64,000 nucleotides of DNA from Flavobacterium foetidum (lineage in GTDB: Bacteria > Bacteroidota > Bacteroidia > Flavobacteriales > Flavobacteriaceae). Below the pieces are notes generated by a model that had not been told where the DNA came from, did not search any database, and saw nothing but the letters and a program-made list of their open reading frames with translations. Below, piece by piece: positions 1-8,160 of this stretch. Where the stretch lies: NCBI RefSeq assembly GCF_004634245.1, contig NZ_SJTF01000014.1, forward strand, positions 62,001-126,000. The letters are read 5' to 3'. The translations under genes and the position numbers were made by a program. Position 1 is the stretch's first letter. Each line of letters starts with the position of its first letter.

Positions 1-8
1 ACGCGGCG

Positions 9-16
9 TATCTTTG
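9..16 (+). promoter_or_regulatory. Bacteroidetes -7 promoter box
   Basis: TATCTTTG matches the TAnnTTTG consensus of the Bacteroidetes housekeeping sigma factor and lies 42 bases before the ATG at 59. The -33 box would be outside the window. An alternative is that the first bases are the end of an upstream gene, so the promoter is tentative. Confidence 0.45.
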
Positions 17-58
17 TAAACGACTAATTAAAAATAACTCATAAAAAATTTATATCAG

Positions 59-823
59 ATGTTTTCATTACAAAATAAAAAAGCAATTATCACTGGAGGT
101 GGAAGCGGAATCGGAAGAGCGATTTCGGTTTTATTTGCTAAACAAGGAGCTGAAGTTCATATTTTAGAATTGACTGAAGAAAGCGCAAAAGAAACAGTTG
201 AAGAAATTAAATCGGTTGGAGGAAATGTTTTTGCTCATGCTTGCGATGTTTCAAACCACGAACAATTAAAATCGACTTTCGAGAAAATCGGAAATATCAA
301 TATTTTGGTAAACAATGCTGGAATTGCTCACGTTGGAAAAGTTGACACGACTTCTGAATCTGATTTTGACCGTATCATGAATGTAAACGTTAAAGGAGTT
401 TACAACTGTCTTCATGCTTCGATTCCGGCTTTAAAAGGTTCTGGCGGAGGTGTAATTTTGAACTTGGCTTCTATCGCTTGCTGGGTTGGAATTCCAGACC
501 GTTTTGCTTATTCAACAGCAAAAGGAGCAGTTATGGCCATGACTTTATCGGTTGCAAAAGATTATTTGAATGATAAAATCAGATGTAATTCTATTTCTCC
601 TGCGAGAGTTCACACGCCTTTCGTAGACGGATTTATTGCTAAAAATTACCCAGGAAAAGAAGAGGAAATTTTCGAAAAACTATCGCAATCACAACCAATC
701 GGCCGTATGGGAAAACCGGAAGAAATCGCCACTTTAGCATTATTCTTATGCAGCGACGAATCATCTTTCATCACAGGCTCAGATTATCCAATTGATGGTG
801 GTTTTATTAAATTGAATAACTAA
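59..823 (+). CDS. SDR-family oxidoreductase, probable sugar-acid dehydrogenase
   Basis: A 254-residue classical short-chain dehydrogenase, probably NAD(P)-dependent and cytoplasmic. The cofactor motif TGGGSGIG is at residues 12-19, NNAG at 85-88, and the catalytic Ser-Tyr-Lys is S138, Y151, K155. The next gene is a fumarylacetoacetase-family hydrolase and the third a mutarotase. This fits 2-keto-3-deoxy-L-fuconate (or rhamnonate) dehydrogenase in the non-phosphorylative L-fucose/L-rhamnose route, where the dehydrogenase makes the 2,4-diketo acid cleaved by the hydrolase. The fold is certain; the substrate is inferred from neighbours. L-fucose dehydrogenase is the main alternative. Confidence 0.85.
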   Translation: MFSLQNKKAIITGGGSGIGRAISVLFAKQGAEVHILELTEESAKETVEEIKSVGGNVFAHACDVSNHEQLKSTFEKIGNINILVNNAGIAHVGKVDTTSESDFDRIMNVNVKGVYNCLHASIPALKGSGGGVILNLASIACWVGIPDRFAYSTAKGAVMAMTLSVAKDYLNDKIRCNSISPARVHTPFVDGFIAKNYPGKEEEIFEKLSQSQPIGRMGKPEEIATLALFLCSDESSFITGSDYPIDGGFIKLNN

Positions 824-844
824 AATATTTAAACAAAATTTATA

Positions 845-917
845 GCCACGAATTACACTAATTTCCACAAATTAATTTTCTAAATAAAAATTCGAGAAAA
901 TTCGTGTAATTCGTGGC
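845..917. repeat. Palindromic intergenic repeat
   Basis: The 14-base arms at 845-858 (GCCACGAATTACAC) and 904-917 are perfect reverse complements. The match continues imperfectly inward to about 29 bases per arm. A related element is at 29413-29470, so it looks like a dispersed family. It sits inside an operon and could form a hairpin in the mRNA. Confidence 0.75.
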
Positions 918-937
918 AAAAAACTAAAAATTAAAAT

Positions 938-1792
938 ATGAAACTTATTAGATTCGGAGAAGAAGGAAAGGAAAAACCGGGAGTTTTACTAAATGAAAAA
1001 AGATACGATGTTTCGTCTATTGTAACAGATTACAACGAAGCTTTTTTTGAAAATGATGGTTTGACAAAATTAGAAGAAGCCTTAAAAAACAATCCATCTT
1101 TACCAGAAGTAAGCGATTCAGTACGTTTAGGTTCGCCTGTTGCGCGTCCTTCAAAAATTATCTGCATCGGATTAAATTATGTAGATCACTGCGAAGAAAC
1201 CGGCGCTGCCATTCCGGAAGAACCAATTATATTCTTTAAATCAACAACATCTCTATGCGGACCAAATGACAATTTGATTATTCCGAAAAACAGTGAAAAA
1301 ACAGACTGGGAAGTGGAATTGGCTTTTGTTGTAGGTAAAAAAGCAAGCTACGTTTCGGAAGAAGATGCTCCAAACTACATCGCTGGATACTGCCTTCTGA
1401 ATGATTACAGTGAAAGAGCATTCCAAATCGAGCGTGGCGGACAATGGGCAAAAGGAAAAGGTTCTGATACCTTCGCTCCTCTTGGACCAATTATGGCAAC
1501 TCCGGACGAAGTTGGCGATGTAAACAACCTAAAAATGTGGCTTACGGTAAACGGAAAAACGTTCCAAAACAGTAATACTTCAAACTTGATTTTTAAAATT
1601 CCATTCTTGGTTCATTACCTAAGTCAGTTTATGACATTGCTTCCTGGCGACGTAATCAGTACAGGAACGCCTCCGGGAGTTGGTCTTGGAATAAAACCAG
1701 ATCCGATTTACATTAAAGCGGGTGACGTAATCGAATTAGGAATTGAAGGTTTAGGTACAAGCAAGCAAACTGCTGTAGCTTATCAAGGATAA
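938..1792 (+). CDS. Fumarylacetoacetate hydrolase family protein, probable 2,4-diketo-3-deoxy-sugar-acid hydrolase
   Basis: A 284-residue FAH-family enzyme with a short N-terminal domain (about 1-70) and the catalytic domain from residue 72 on (IICIGLNYVDH). Probable metal ligands are E125 and E127 in DWEVELAF and D156 in NDYSER. Members of this branch split 2,4-diketo-3-deoxy-L-fuconate or -rhamnonate into pyruvate and lactate. The preceding SDR would supply the diketo acid and the following mutarotase would act at the start of the pathway. It is separated from the SDR by a palindromic repeat but is likely in the same operon. The exact sugar is not decided by sequence. Confidence 0.85.
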   Translation: MKLIRFGEEGKEKPGVLLNEKRYDVSSIVTDYNEAFFENDGLTKLEEALKNNPSLPEVSDSVRLGSPVARPSKIICIGLNYVDHCEETGAAIPEEPIIFFKSTTSLCGPNDNLIIPKNSEKTDWEVELAFVVGKKASYVSEEDAPNYIAGYCLLNDYSERAFQIERGGQWAKGKGSDTFAPLGPIMATPDEVGDVNNLKMWLTVNGKTFQNSNTSNLIFKIPFLVHYLSQFMTLLPGDVISTGTPPGVGLGIKPDPIYIKAGDVIELGIEGLGTSKQTAVAYQG

Positions 1793-1802
1793 ATTTTAGA
1801 TT

Positions 1803-2138
1803 ATGACAACTCAAAAATTCTATCTGGCTCTAGATCTTAAAGATGATGCAGCTTTAATTGCAGAATACAAAGAACTGCATGAAAATGTATGGCCAGAAAT
1901 TAAAAAAAGTATTCAGGATTCCGGAATTGAAGTGCTGGATATTTATTGCACCGGAAACCGATTGTTCATGATCATCGAAGCTGATGCCGATTTTACTTTC
2001 GAAAAGAAAGATGCGGCCGATGCTGCAAACGAAAAAGTTCAGGAATGGGAAAACTTAATGTGGAAATTCCAACAAGCTTTACCGTGGGCAAAACCAGGGC
2101 AAAAGTGGATTTTGATGGAGAAAATTTTCCAGCTTTAA
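1803..2138 (+). CDS. L-rhamnose/L-fucose mutarotase family protein
   Basis: A 111-residue protein of the RhaM (DUF718) family, small alpha/beta-barrel enzymes that interconvert the anomers of L-rhamnose or L-fucose. Family-like features are the N-terminal strand, the YKELHENVWPEI segment with the likely active His at residue 26, and the IEVLDIYCTGNRLFMIIE core. It starts 10 bases after the hydrolase stop codon, so it is very likely co-transcribed, and a strong hairpin terminator follows at 2187. With the two preceding genes it suggests a deoxy-sugar catabolic operon. The choice between fucose and rhamnose is open. Confidence 0.85.
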   Translation: MTTQKFYLALDLKDDAALIAEYKELHENVWPEIKKSIQDSGIEVLDIYCTGNRLFMIIEADADFTFEKKDAADAANEKVQEWENLMWKFQQALPWAKPGQKWILMEKIFQL

Positions 2139-2186
2139 ATTTAATAGAAACAAGAAAAAGTATAATTCGCACAAGCTCTTTTTGAT

Positions 2187-2222
2187 AAAACGAGAATGCC
2201 AAAACGCATTCTCGTTTTGTTT
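2187..2222 (+). terminator. Rho-independent-type terminator of the deoxy-sugar operon
   Basis: A perfect 13-base-pair stem (2187-2199 with 2206-2218, AAAACGAGAATGC) has a 6-base loop and runs into a T-rich tail. It lies 49 bases after the mutarotase stop codon. Confidence 0.85.
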
Positions 2223-2325
2223 TATAACTGCAAATTGTTACACTAAAATTTACAAGGAAAAAATCGCTACTGTTGTTTTTTTAAATATATTTACCCCATA
2301 AAAACTAACCTTTTAAAACCCAAAA

Positions 2326-2931
2326 ATGAAAAAACTAGTATTAACATTATTATTGGTTTCTGGTGCCGTAAGCGCTCAGGATATGGAAGTAAAATCTGGA
2401 AATTTTGATTTCCTTAAAGATCAAAAAGAAATCAATGTTGAATTTGATTATAGTAATTTTACTATGATGAAAGACAAAAAATCGGAAGCGCAATATATTG
2501 AAGAAAGAACTGCCGATCTAAACGAAAAATCAAAAGGAAACGGGACAATCTGGAGTAAAAAATGGAGCGGAGCAAAAGAATCCATATGGAATCCCAAATT
2601 CTTAGAACTAGTAAATATTGTACTAAATAAGGACAAAAAAGATGTGAGTTTTCAAGAAGGTCTTTCATCTCCTTATACTTTGATTGTTCAGACAGTTTGG
2701 ATTTACCCAGGTTGGGATGTTGCAATGATGAAACAAGCTGCAAAAGTTAGTACCGTTTTAAAATTCGTTGAAACAGCTAATAAATCAAATGTATTGTTAG
2801 AAATTTCAAGTGACGAAGCTCCTGGAGATCAATACGGAAGCCAATTCAGCAACGAATCAAGAATCGGTGAAGGTTATGCCAAAACAGGTAAATCTTTAGC
2901 TAAACTTCTTCTGAAAAAAGCTTATAAGTAA
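2326..2931 (+). CDS. Exported protein of unknown function
   Basis: A 201-residue protein with a clear N-terminal signal peptide (MKKLVLTLLLVSGAVSA, cleavage probably just before QDMEV). The mature part is hydrophilic, with no lipobox and no membrane segment, so it is probably periplasmic or outer-membrane associated. The family is not recognised. It stands alone between the terminator at 2187 and the bidirectional terminator at 2943. It is convergent with the flavoprotein gene and probably not part of the flexirubin locus. Confidence 0.75.
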   Translation: MKKLVLTLLLVSGAVSAQDMEVKSGNFDFLKDQKEINVEFDYSNFTMMKDKKSEAQYIEERTADLNEKSKGNGTIWSKKWSGAKESIWNPKFLELVNIVLNKDKKDVSFQEGLSSPYTLIVQTVWIYPGWDVAMMKQAAKVSTVLKFVETANKSNVLLEISSDEAPGDQYGSQFSNESRIGEGYAKTGKSLAKLLLKKAYK

Positions 2932-2942
2932 GAGTATATCTT

Positions 2943-2974
2943 AAAAACAAAACCCCAGCTGGGGTTTTGTTTTT
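2943..2974. terminator. Bidirectional terminator
   Basis: A perfect 32-base palindrome has a CCCCAGCTGGGG core flanked by A-rich and T-rich tracts. It lies exactly between two convergent genes (2326-2931 plus, 2975-4225 minus) and could stop transcription from both sides. Confidence 0.85.
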
Positions 2975-4225
2975 TTATTTTGTTGCTTGTTGTTTTTCCA
3001 TATCAATAACATAAGCCATGTTCTTGATTACATTGTCGTGTTTCTTTACAAAAGAGTTTTCCTCGTTCCAAACATAACCTGCTAGTACGGCACAAATTTT
3101 TTCTTTGACCTCTGGATTTTCAGGCTGATGGAAAAATAAGGTCTGAAGATTTCCTGTGTACCATTCTTTCACGTAAGTGGTAAAAACAGCAATACCGCGT
3201 TTCATGTAACCTGTAAATTCGGTTTCCCAATCAACAGCAATTCCTTGTGCTTCTTTTAAGTACAGTTTTGCTGCCAGCATTCCTGATTCTGTTGCAAAAG
3301 CTACTCCTGAAGAAAAAACAGGATCCAAAAACTCTGAACTGTTTCCTGTTAAGGCAAAACCGTCGCCGTACATTTTTTTGACTGCTCTTGAATAGTTTTC
3401 CAATTTAACTGGCTCAAATAAAAATTCGGTTCCTGCAAATCTTTTAATATAATAGTCAGATTTCTGAATAGCATTTTTTAACGCCTCAGCATTATCTTTG
3501 TTTTCAGAAAGCGAATTGATAAAATCTGTAGGTCCTACAACTCCTAAACTGGTGTTTCCATTAGAAAACGGAATAACCCATAACCATACTTCTGTTTCTA
3601 GAATATCAAAAGAGATAAGAGTACCTTCTTCACCTTCTGGTCTATTAATGTCTTTTACATGTGTAAAGATAGAAGAATGAGGATCTAATTTAGAAGGAGT
3701 GTCTAGATCAAGAAGTCTAGGCAATACACGTCCGTAGCCGCTTGAGTCGACAATAAACTTAGCATGAATCTCTTTTAGATTTCCATCTTTGTCCTTCACG
3801 ACCGTTTTCGAATTTTTTCCTTCAAAAGAAACTTCCAGAACTTCGGTTTCAAACTCAAGATCAATTCCTTTTCTAATAACTTCCTGCGCCATTGTGTTGT
3901 CAAAATCAGCACGAGGAACCTGCCAGGTCCAATCCCAGCCTTCACCAAACTTTTTACTAAAATCAAAAACACAGATTTCTTCACCTCGTATAAAACGTGC
4001 TCCAAGCTTTTTTTCGAAATTCATTGCATCAAGAGCATCAAACAATTCTGCTTCTGCAAAATGGTCCATTACTCTAGGAATTAAGCTTTCACCAACTACG
4101 AGTCTCGGAAATTTTGTTTTCTCAACAACCTTAACTTTTACATTGTTTTTGTGAAGATACGATGCAGACACGCATCCAGACGGTCCAGCTCCGATAACTA
4201 AAACATCTACAAACTCCTTTGTCAT
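2975..4225 (-). CDS. FAD-dependent oxidoreductase, flavin-dependent-halogenase-like
   Basis: A 416-residue flavoprotein of the halogenase/monooxygenase superfamily. Visible are the Rossmann motif GAGPSG (residues 12-17), GESLIP at 45-50, a KKLGARF segment with candidate catalytic lysines at 72-73, the WxWxIP signature as WLWVIP at 214-219, and DPVFSSGV at 301-308. WxWxIP is the hallmark usually cited for flavin-dependent halogenases. The gene diverges from tal with a 101-base spacer and belongs to the flexirubin locus. It may chlorinate or hydroxylate the aromatic head group; both kinds of flexirubin substitution are known. Halogenation itself is inferred. Confidence 0.8.
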   Translation of the reverse strand: MTKEFVDVLVIGAGPSGCVSASYLHKNNVKVKVVEKTKFPRLVVGESLIPRVMDHFAEAELFDALDAMNFEKKLGARFIRGEEICVFDFSKKFGEGWDWTWQVPRADFDNTMAQEVIRKGIDLEFETEVLEVSFEGKNSKTVVKDKDGNLKEIHAKFIVDSSGYGRVLPRLLDLDTPSKLDPHSSIFTHVKDINRPEGEEGTLISFDILETEVWLWVIPFSNGNTSLGVVGPTDFINSLSENKDNAEALKNAIQKSDYYIKRFAGTEFLFEPVKLENYSRAVKKMYGDGFALTGNSSEFLDPVFSSGVAFATESGMLAAKLYLKEAQGIAVDWETEFTGYMKRGIAVFTTYVKEWYTGNLQTLFFHQPENPEVKEKICAVLAGYVWNEENSFVKKHDNVIKNMAYVIDMEKQQATK

Positions 4226-4251
4226 ATTAGAAATATTATCAATTATTAACC

Positions 4252-4259
4252 TACATTTG
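4252..4259 (+). promoter_or_regulatory. -7 promoter box upstream of tal
   Basis: TACATTTG matches TAnnTTTG in the divergent spacer, 68 bases before the tal start codon. No convincing TTG -33 box was seen. Confidence 0.45.
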
Positions 4260-4326
4260 CCATCGTCAAAATAACTACATTTATTTTGATAAATAAAATT
4301 AAATTAGCACAATCAAAATAGATTTA

Positions 4327-5847
4327 ATGAATACAATTAATGAATATCTAAGTTTAGAAGATTTTGAAGCAATAATCTTTGGAAATCAGAAAGTTACAAT
4401 CAACAATGTAGTACTAGACCGAGTAAATGAAAGTTTCAATTTCTTAAAAGAATTTTCTGGAAACAAGGTGATTTACGGTGTAAATACCGGATTTGGCCCA
4501 ATGGCTCAATACAGAATTAAGGAGTCTGATCAGATTCAGCTTCAATATAATTTAATTAGAAGCCATTCTTCTGGAACAGGAAAACCTTTAAATGCTGAAT
4601 GTGCAAAAGCGGCTATCCTTGCACGATTAAACACTCTTTCGTTAGGAAATTCTGGAGTGCATCCTTCTGTAATCCATCTTATGGCAGAATTAATCAACAG
4701 AGATATCACACCTTTGATTTTTGAGCATGGCGGTGTTGGTGCAAGCGGCGACCTTGTACAGCTATCACATTTGGCTTTGGTATTAATTGGAGAAGGTGAA
4801 GTTTTTTATAAAGGCGAAAGAAGACCAACTCAGGAAGTTTTCGAAATCGAAGGCTTAAAACCAATTCAGGTAGAAATCAGAGAAGGTCTTGCTTTAATCA
4901 ACGGAACTTCTGTAATGACAGGAATTGGAGTTGTAAATACTTTTTATGCTAAAAAATTACTAAACTGGTCTGTAAATGCTTCATGCGCCATCAACGAATT
5001 GGTACAGGCTTATGACGATCATTTCTCTGCAGAATTAAACCAAACTAAACGTCATAAAGGACAACAAGATATTGCAGAAAAAATGCGAACTAATCTTGCT
5101 GACAGTACTTTGATCAGAAAAAGAGAAGACCATTTGTATTCTGGCGAAAATACCGAAGAAATTTTTAAGGAAAAAGTTCAGGAGTATTATTCATTAAGAT
5201 GTGTTCCACAAATTCTTGGACCGGTATTAGAAACAATCAATAACGTTGCTGCTGTTCTTGAAGGCGAATTCAACTCAGCAAACGACAATCCTATTATAGA
5301 TGTAAAAAATCAGCATGTTTATCATGGAGGTAATTTCCACGGAGACTATATTTCCCTTGAAATGGATAAGCTGAAAATCGTTATTACCAAATTAACGATG
5401 TTGGCAGAACGTCAATTGAATTATTTGTTGAACTCAAAAATCAACGAAATACTTCCTCCTTTTGTTAATCTTGGAACTCTTGGATTTAATTTCGGAATGC
5501 AAGGTGTACAATTTGTGGCTACATCAACAACTGCAGAAAGCCAAATGTTATCAAATCCGATGTATGTGCACAGTATCCCGAACAACAACGACAATCAAGA
5601 TATTGTAAGTATGGGAACAAACTCGGCAGTAATTACTTCAAAAGTAATCGAAAACTCATTTGAAGTATTGGCAATCGAATTAATTACAATCGTTCAGGCA
5701 ATCGATTACCTTGGACAAAAAGATAAGATTTCGTCTGTAACCAAAAAATGGTACGATGATGTTAGAAACATTATTCCAACATTTAAGGAAGATCAGGTAA
5801 TGTATCCTTTTGTACAAAAAGTAAAAGATTACCTAATCAATAGTTAA
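4327..5847 (+). CDS. tal: Tyrosine ammonia-lyase
   Basis: A 506-residue MIO-type aromatic amino acid lyase, closely similar (from memory) to the characterised F. johnsoniae TAL of the same length. It deaminates L-tyrosine to 4-coumarate, the starter of the flexirubin aryl polyene. The self-cyclising Ala-Ser-Gly triad is at 139-141 (GGVGASGDLV), and the catalytic tyrosine is in YGVNTGFG (Y50). The selectivity segment reads NLIRSHSSGTG with S79-H80, a His as in histidine and tyrosine lyases rather than the Phe of phenylalanine lyases. It is the first plus-strand gene of the flexirubin locus. Histidine ammonia-lyase is the conventional automatic name, but TAL is better supported. Confidence 0.93.
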   Translation: MNTINEYLSLEDFEAIIFGNQKVTINNVVLDRVNESFNFLKEFSGNKVIYGVNTGFGPMAQYRIKESDQIQLQYNLIRSHSSGTGKPLNAECAKAAILARLNTLSLGNSGVHPSVIHLMAELINRDITPLIFEHGGVGASGDLVQLSHLALVLIGEGEVFYKGERRPTQEVFEIEGLKPIQVEIREGLALINGTSVMTGIGVVNTFYAKKLLNWSVNASCAINELVQAYDDHFSAELNQTKRHKGQQDIAEKMRTNLADSTLIRKREDHLYSGENTEEIFKEKVQEYYSLRCVPQILGPVLETINNVAAVLEGEFNSANDNPIIDVKNQHVYHGGNFHGDYISLEMDKLKIVITKLTMLAERQLNYLLNSKINEILPPFVNLGTLGFNFGMQGVQFVATSTTAESQMLSNPMYVHSIPNNNDNQDIVSMGTNSAVITSKVIENSFEVLAIELITIVQAIDYLGQKDKISSVTKKWYDDVRNIIPTFKEDQVMYPFVQKVKDYLINS

Positions 5848-5914
5848 TTGTTTTCATATAATAATTAACCCAGCAGGTTTGCGTTTTTAGTATTAATATT
5901 GAATTTTAAAAATC

Positions 5915-7129
5915 ATGAAAAAGCCATTATTTTTTTTATTGCTGTTCTTTATTCAATTTATTAATAGTCAGGAACTGGCATTAGTTAAGAAAAATTCAAA
6001 AATTGGATACATTTCCAAAGACGGATCTTTTAAAATAGAGCCTCAGTACAAATCGGCCAGAAGTTTTTCTGAAGGTTTGGCTGCCGTTGAAGATAACGGA
6101 AAATGGGGTTTTATTGATGTGAACGGAAAATGGGCAATTCCTGCGGATTTTTCGAATGCTAAAGACTTTAACAGCGGTATCGCAGTAGTGCAGAAAGATA
6201 AAGAATGGGTTTATATTAATACGAAAGGAGAAATCCTGAAAGCGCCTGCAACAGAAAAGTTATTTGACTTTAACGAAGGCGTCGCTTTTATAAAACAAGG
6301 GAACAAAATTGGATTAATTAATTCAAAAATGACCGTTGTTCTTGAGCCTAAGTACGATCAGATTAAATCTTTTGAAAACGGTTTTGCGAGAGTTGAACTC
6401 AATAAAAGCTGGGGCATTATTAGCACAAGCGGCAAAGAAGTGGTCGAACCGGCTTATTCTGAAATCGGAAATTATTTTAAAAACACTACCTGGGCAAGAA
6501 AAGACAAAACATTCGGACTTGTAAGCGAGGACAAATTCATTCCGGTTGATGGTGCTGAGAAAATTTACGATTTTGAAACCCAAGATTTGACATACGCCAA
6601 AAAGAACGGAAAAATTGGATATATCGACCTCAAAGGAAACTGGATAATTCTCCCTCTTTATGATAAAGGAAAAGCTTTTTCCAAAAATCTAGCACCAGTT
6701 CTGGTAGGAAAAAAATGGGGATACATCAATTTAAAAGGAGATTTTGTAATTGAACCAACCTACAGCGATGCAGAAGTTTTTGGCACCAATGGCCTTGCTC
6801 CTGTTAAAGAAAACAATTGGGGCTTTATCAACGAAAGCGGAAAATTAGTAATTCCTACGCAATACGGCATTACGACAAATGCCATTATTGCAATGTTTGT
6901 GCAGCAAGACAAAGGTTTTATTAATGGTGTTGCCCGAGTAAAAAATGAAGGAAAATGGGGTTTTCTAAGAGCAGACGGAACTGTTATTGGCAACCAGTGG
7001 TTTGAAAATGCAGAACTTTTTTCGAAATCAGAAAAAAATTATGCGAAAGAAACTCCGGCAGAAAAACCAAAAGCAGAAGCAAAACCAGCTGCAAAATCGA
7101 CAAAAGCCCCCGTTAAGAAAAAGAGTTAA
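5915..7129 (+). CDS. WG-repeat exported protein
   Basis: A 404-residue protein with a signal peptide (about residues 1-18, ending near INSQ) and about eight WG repeats of roughly 40-50 residues. Typical units are KWGFID.NGKWAIP and KWGYINLKGDFVIEPTYS. The last 30 residues form a Lys/Ala/Pro-rich tail. WG repeats are beta-rich modules of surface or periplasmic proteins with no established enzymatic role. It lies between tal and fabG, 67 bases after tal. Whether it serves flexirubin export or is a bystander cannot be told from sequence. Confidence 0.85.
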   Translation: MKKPLFFLLLFFIQFINSQELALVKKNSKIGYISKDGSFKIEPQYKSARSFSEGLAAVEDNGKWGFIDVNGKWAIPADFSNAKDFNSGIAVVQKDKEWVYINTKGEILKAPATEKLFDFNEGVAFIKQGNKIGLINSKMTVVLEPKYDQIKSFENGFARVELNKSWGIISTSGKEVVEPAYSEIGNYFKNTTWARKDKTFGLVSEDKFIPVDGAEKIYDFETQDLTYAKKNGKIGYIDLKGNWIILPLYDKGKAFSKNLAPVLVGKKWGYINLKGDFVIEPTYSDAEVFGTNGLAPVKENNWGFINESGKLVIPTQYGITTNAIIAMFVQQDKGFINGVARVKNEGKWGFLRADGTVIGNQWFENAELFSKSEKNYAKETPAEKPKAEAKPAAKSTKAPVKKKS

Positions 7130-7213
7130 ATAGCAATTCAAAAAAACAAAATCGCCAAAAGTCCCAACGAAAGCGATAAAACATTATTCCCAAAAAAAAA
7201 TAAACTTACATAA

Positions 7214-7945
7214 ATGAAATGTGTATTAGTAACAGGCGGTTCACGAGGAATTGGAAGTGCAATTTGTAAAAAATTAGCCGTAGAATCCGATTATCATATT
7301 CTTATAAATTATCATTCGAATAAAACAGCTGCCGAAGAAACATTGCAGGAAATACAAAAACTTGGTGCAACCGGAGAAATCTTAGGTTTTGATGTTGCTG
7401 ATTTTGATGCTGTACAAAATACTTTAACAAAATGGCAAGAAGAGAATCCTGAAGCAATCGTAGAAGCAATTGTAAACAATGCCGGAATAACAAAAGACGG
7501 TCTTTTTATGTGGATGACTCCTCAAGACTGGAACGGTGTAATGAATACGAGTGTAAATGGTTTCTTTAACGTAACACAGTTTTTCATTCAGAAAATGCTG
7601 CGCAATAAATTCGGCCGAATTGTAAACATTGTTTCAGTTTCGGGCGTAAAAGGTACAGCAGGGCAAACCAATTATTCTGCGGCTAAAGGTGCAATCGTAG
7701 CAGCGACAAAAGCACTAGCACAAGAAGTCGCAAAAAGAAACATTACCGTAAATGCTGTTGCACCAGGATTTATAAGAACCGATATGACCAGCGAATTGGA
7801 CGAAAAAGAATTGTTAAGACTAATTCCGGTAAACCGTTTTGGAGAAGCCGAGGAAGTTGCAGATCTTGTAAGCTTTTTGATTTCTAAAAAAGCAAGTTAT
7901 ATTACAGGAGAAATTATTAATATTAACGGCGGAATATATTCATAG
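7214..7945 (+). CDS. fabG: 3-oxoacyl-ACP reductase, FabG type
   Basis: A 243-residue SDR with TGGSRGIG at 7-14, NNAG at 88-91, a catalytic serine in NIVSVSG (141-143), Y154 and K158, and the family ending GGIYS. Within this locus it would reduce the beta-keto group of each polyene elongation intermediate on the ACP. It is a cluster paralogue rather than the housekeeping FabG, because the neighbours are KS, ACP and dehydratase genes. The preceding 84-base spacer is A-rich without a clear promoter box. Confidence 0.88.
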   Translation: MKCVLVTGGSRGIGSAICKKLAVESDYHILINYHSNKTAAEETLQEIQKLGATGEILGFDVADFDAVQNTLTKWQEENPEAIVEAIVNNAGITKDGLFMWMTPQDWNGVMNTSVNGFFNVTQFFIQKMLRNKFGRIVNIVSVSGVKGTAGQTNYSAAKGAIVAATKALAQEVAKRNITVNAVAPGFIRTDMTSELDEKELLRLIPVNRFGEAEEVADLVSFLISKKASYITGEIININGGIYS

Positions 7946-8004
7946 AGAATACTATGTTTGCGAAGTTTGTTTTTAAATTTTTTATTTAACAACTAAAATT
8001 TCAT

Positions 8005-8069
8005 GCAAAGACGAAGAGTTTATTTTAAAGAAGCTTAAACAAAAATACTTTGCGACTCTTCGACTTTGC
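8005..8069. repeat. Palindromic intergenic repeat
   Basis: The arms 8005-8019 (GCAAAGACGAAGAGT) and 8055-8069 are reverse complements at 14 of 15 positions. They lie in the 215-base spacer between fabG and the first KS. The motif family (tracts of CTTTGCGACTTTGCG) resembles other Flavobacterium spacer repeats. No gene is present in this spacer. Confidence 0.7.
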
Positions 8070-8160
8070 GAGATTAAAAAATAAACAATAGATTAAAAAA
8101 AACTTTGTGCCCTTGTTTAAAAAATTACACTTTAAGGATAAAAAATTACTTTGAACGACG

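Noticed and set aside
3789..4154. 121-residue plus-strand frame opposite the halogenase-like gene
   Set aside because: It is a low-complexity Ser/Thr-rich shadow of the real minus-strand gene.
7953..7960. TATGTTTG box downstream of fabG
   Set aside because: It matches the -7 consensus but lies 200 bases before the next start codon, so it may be chance.
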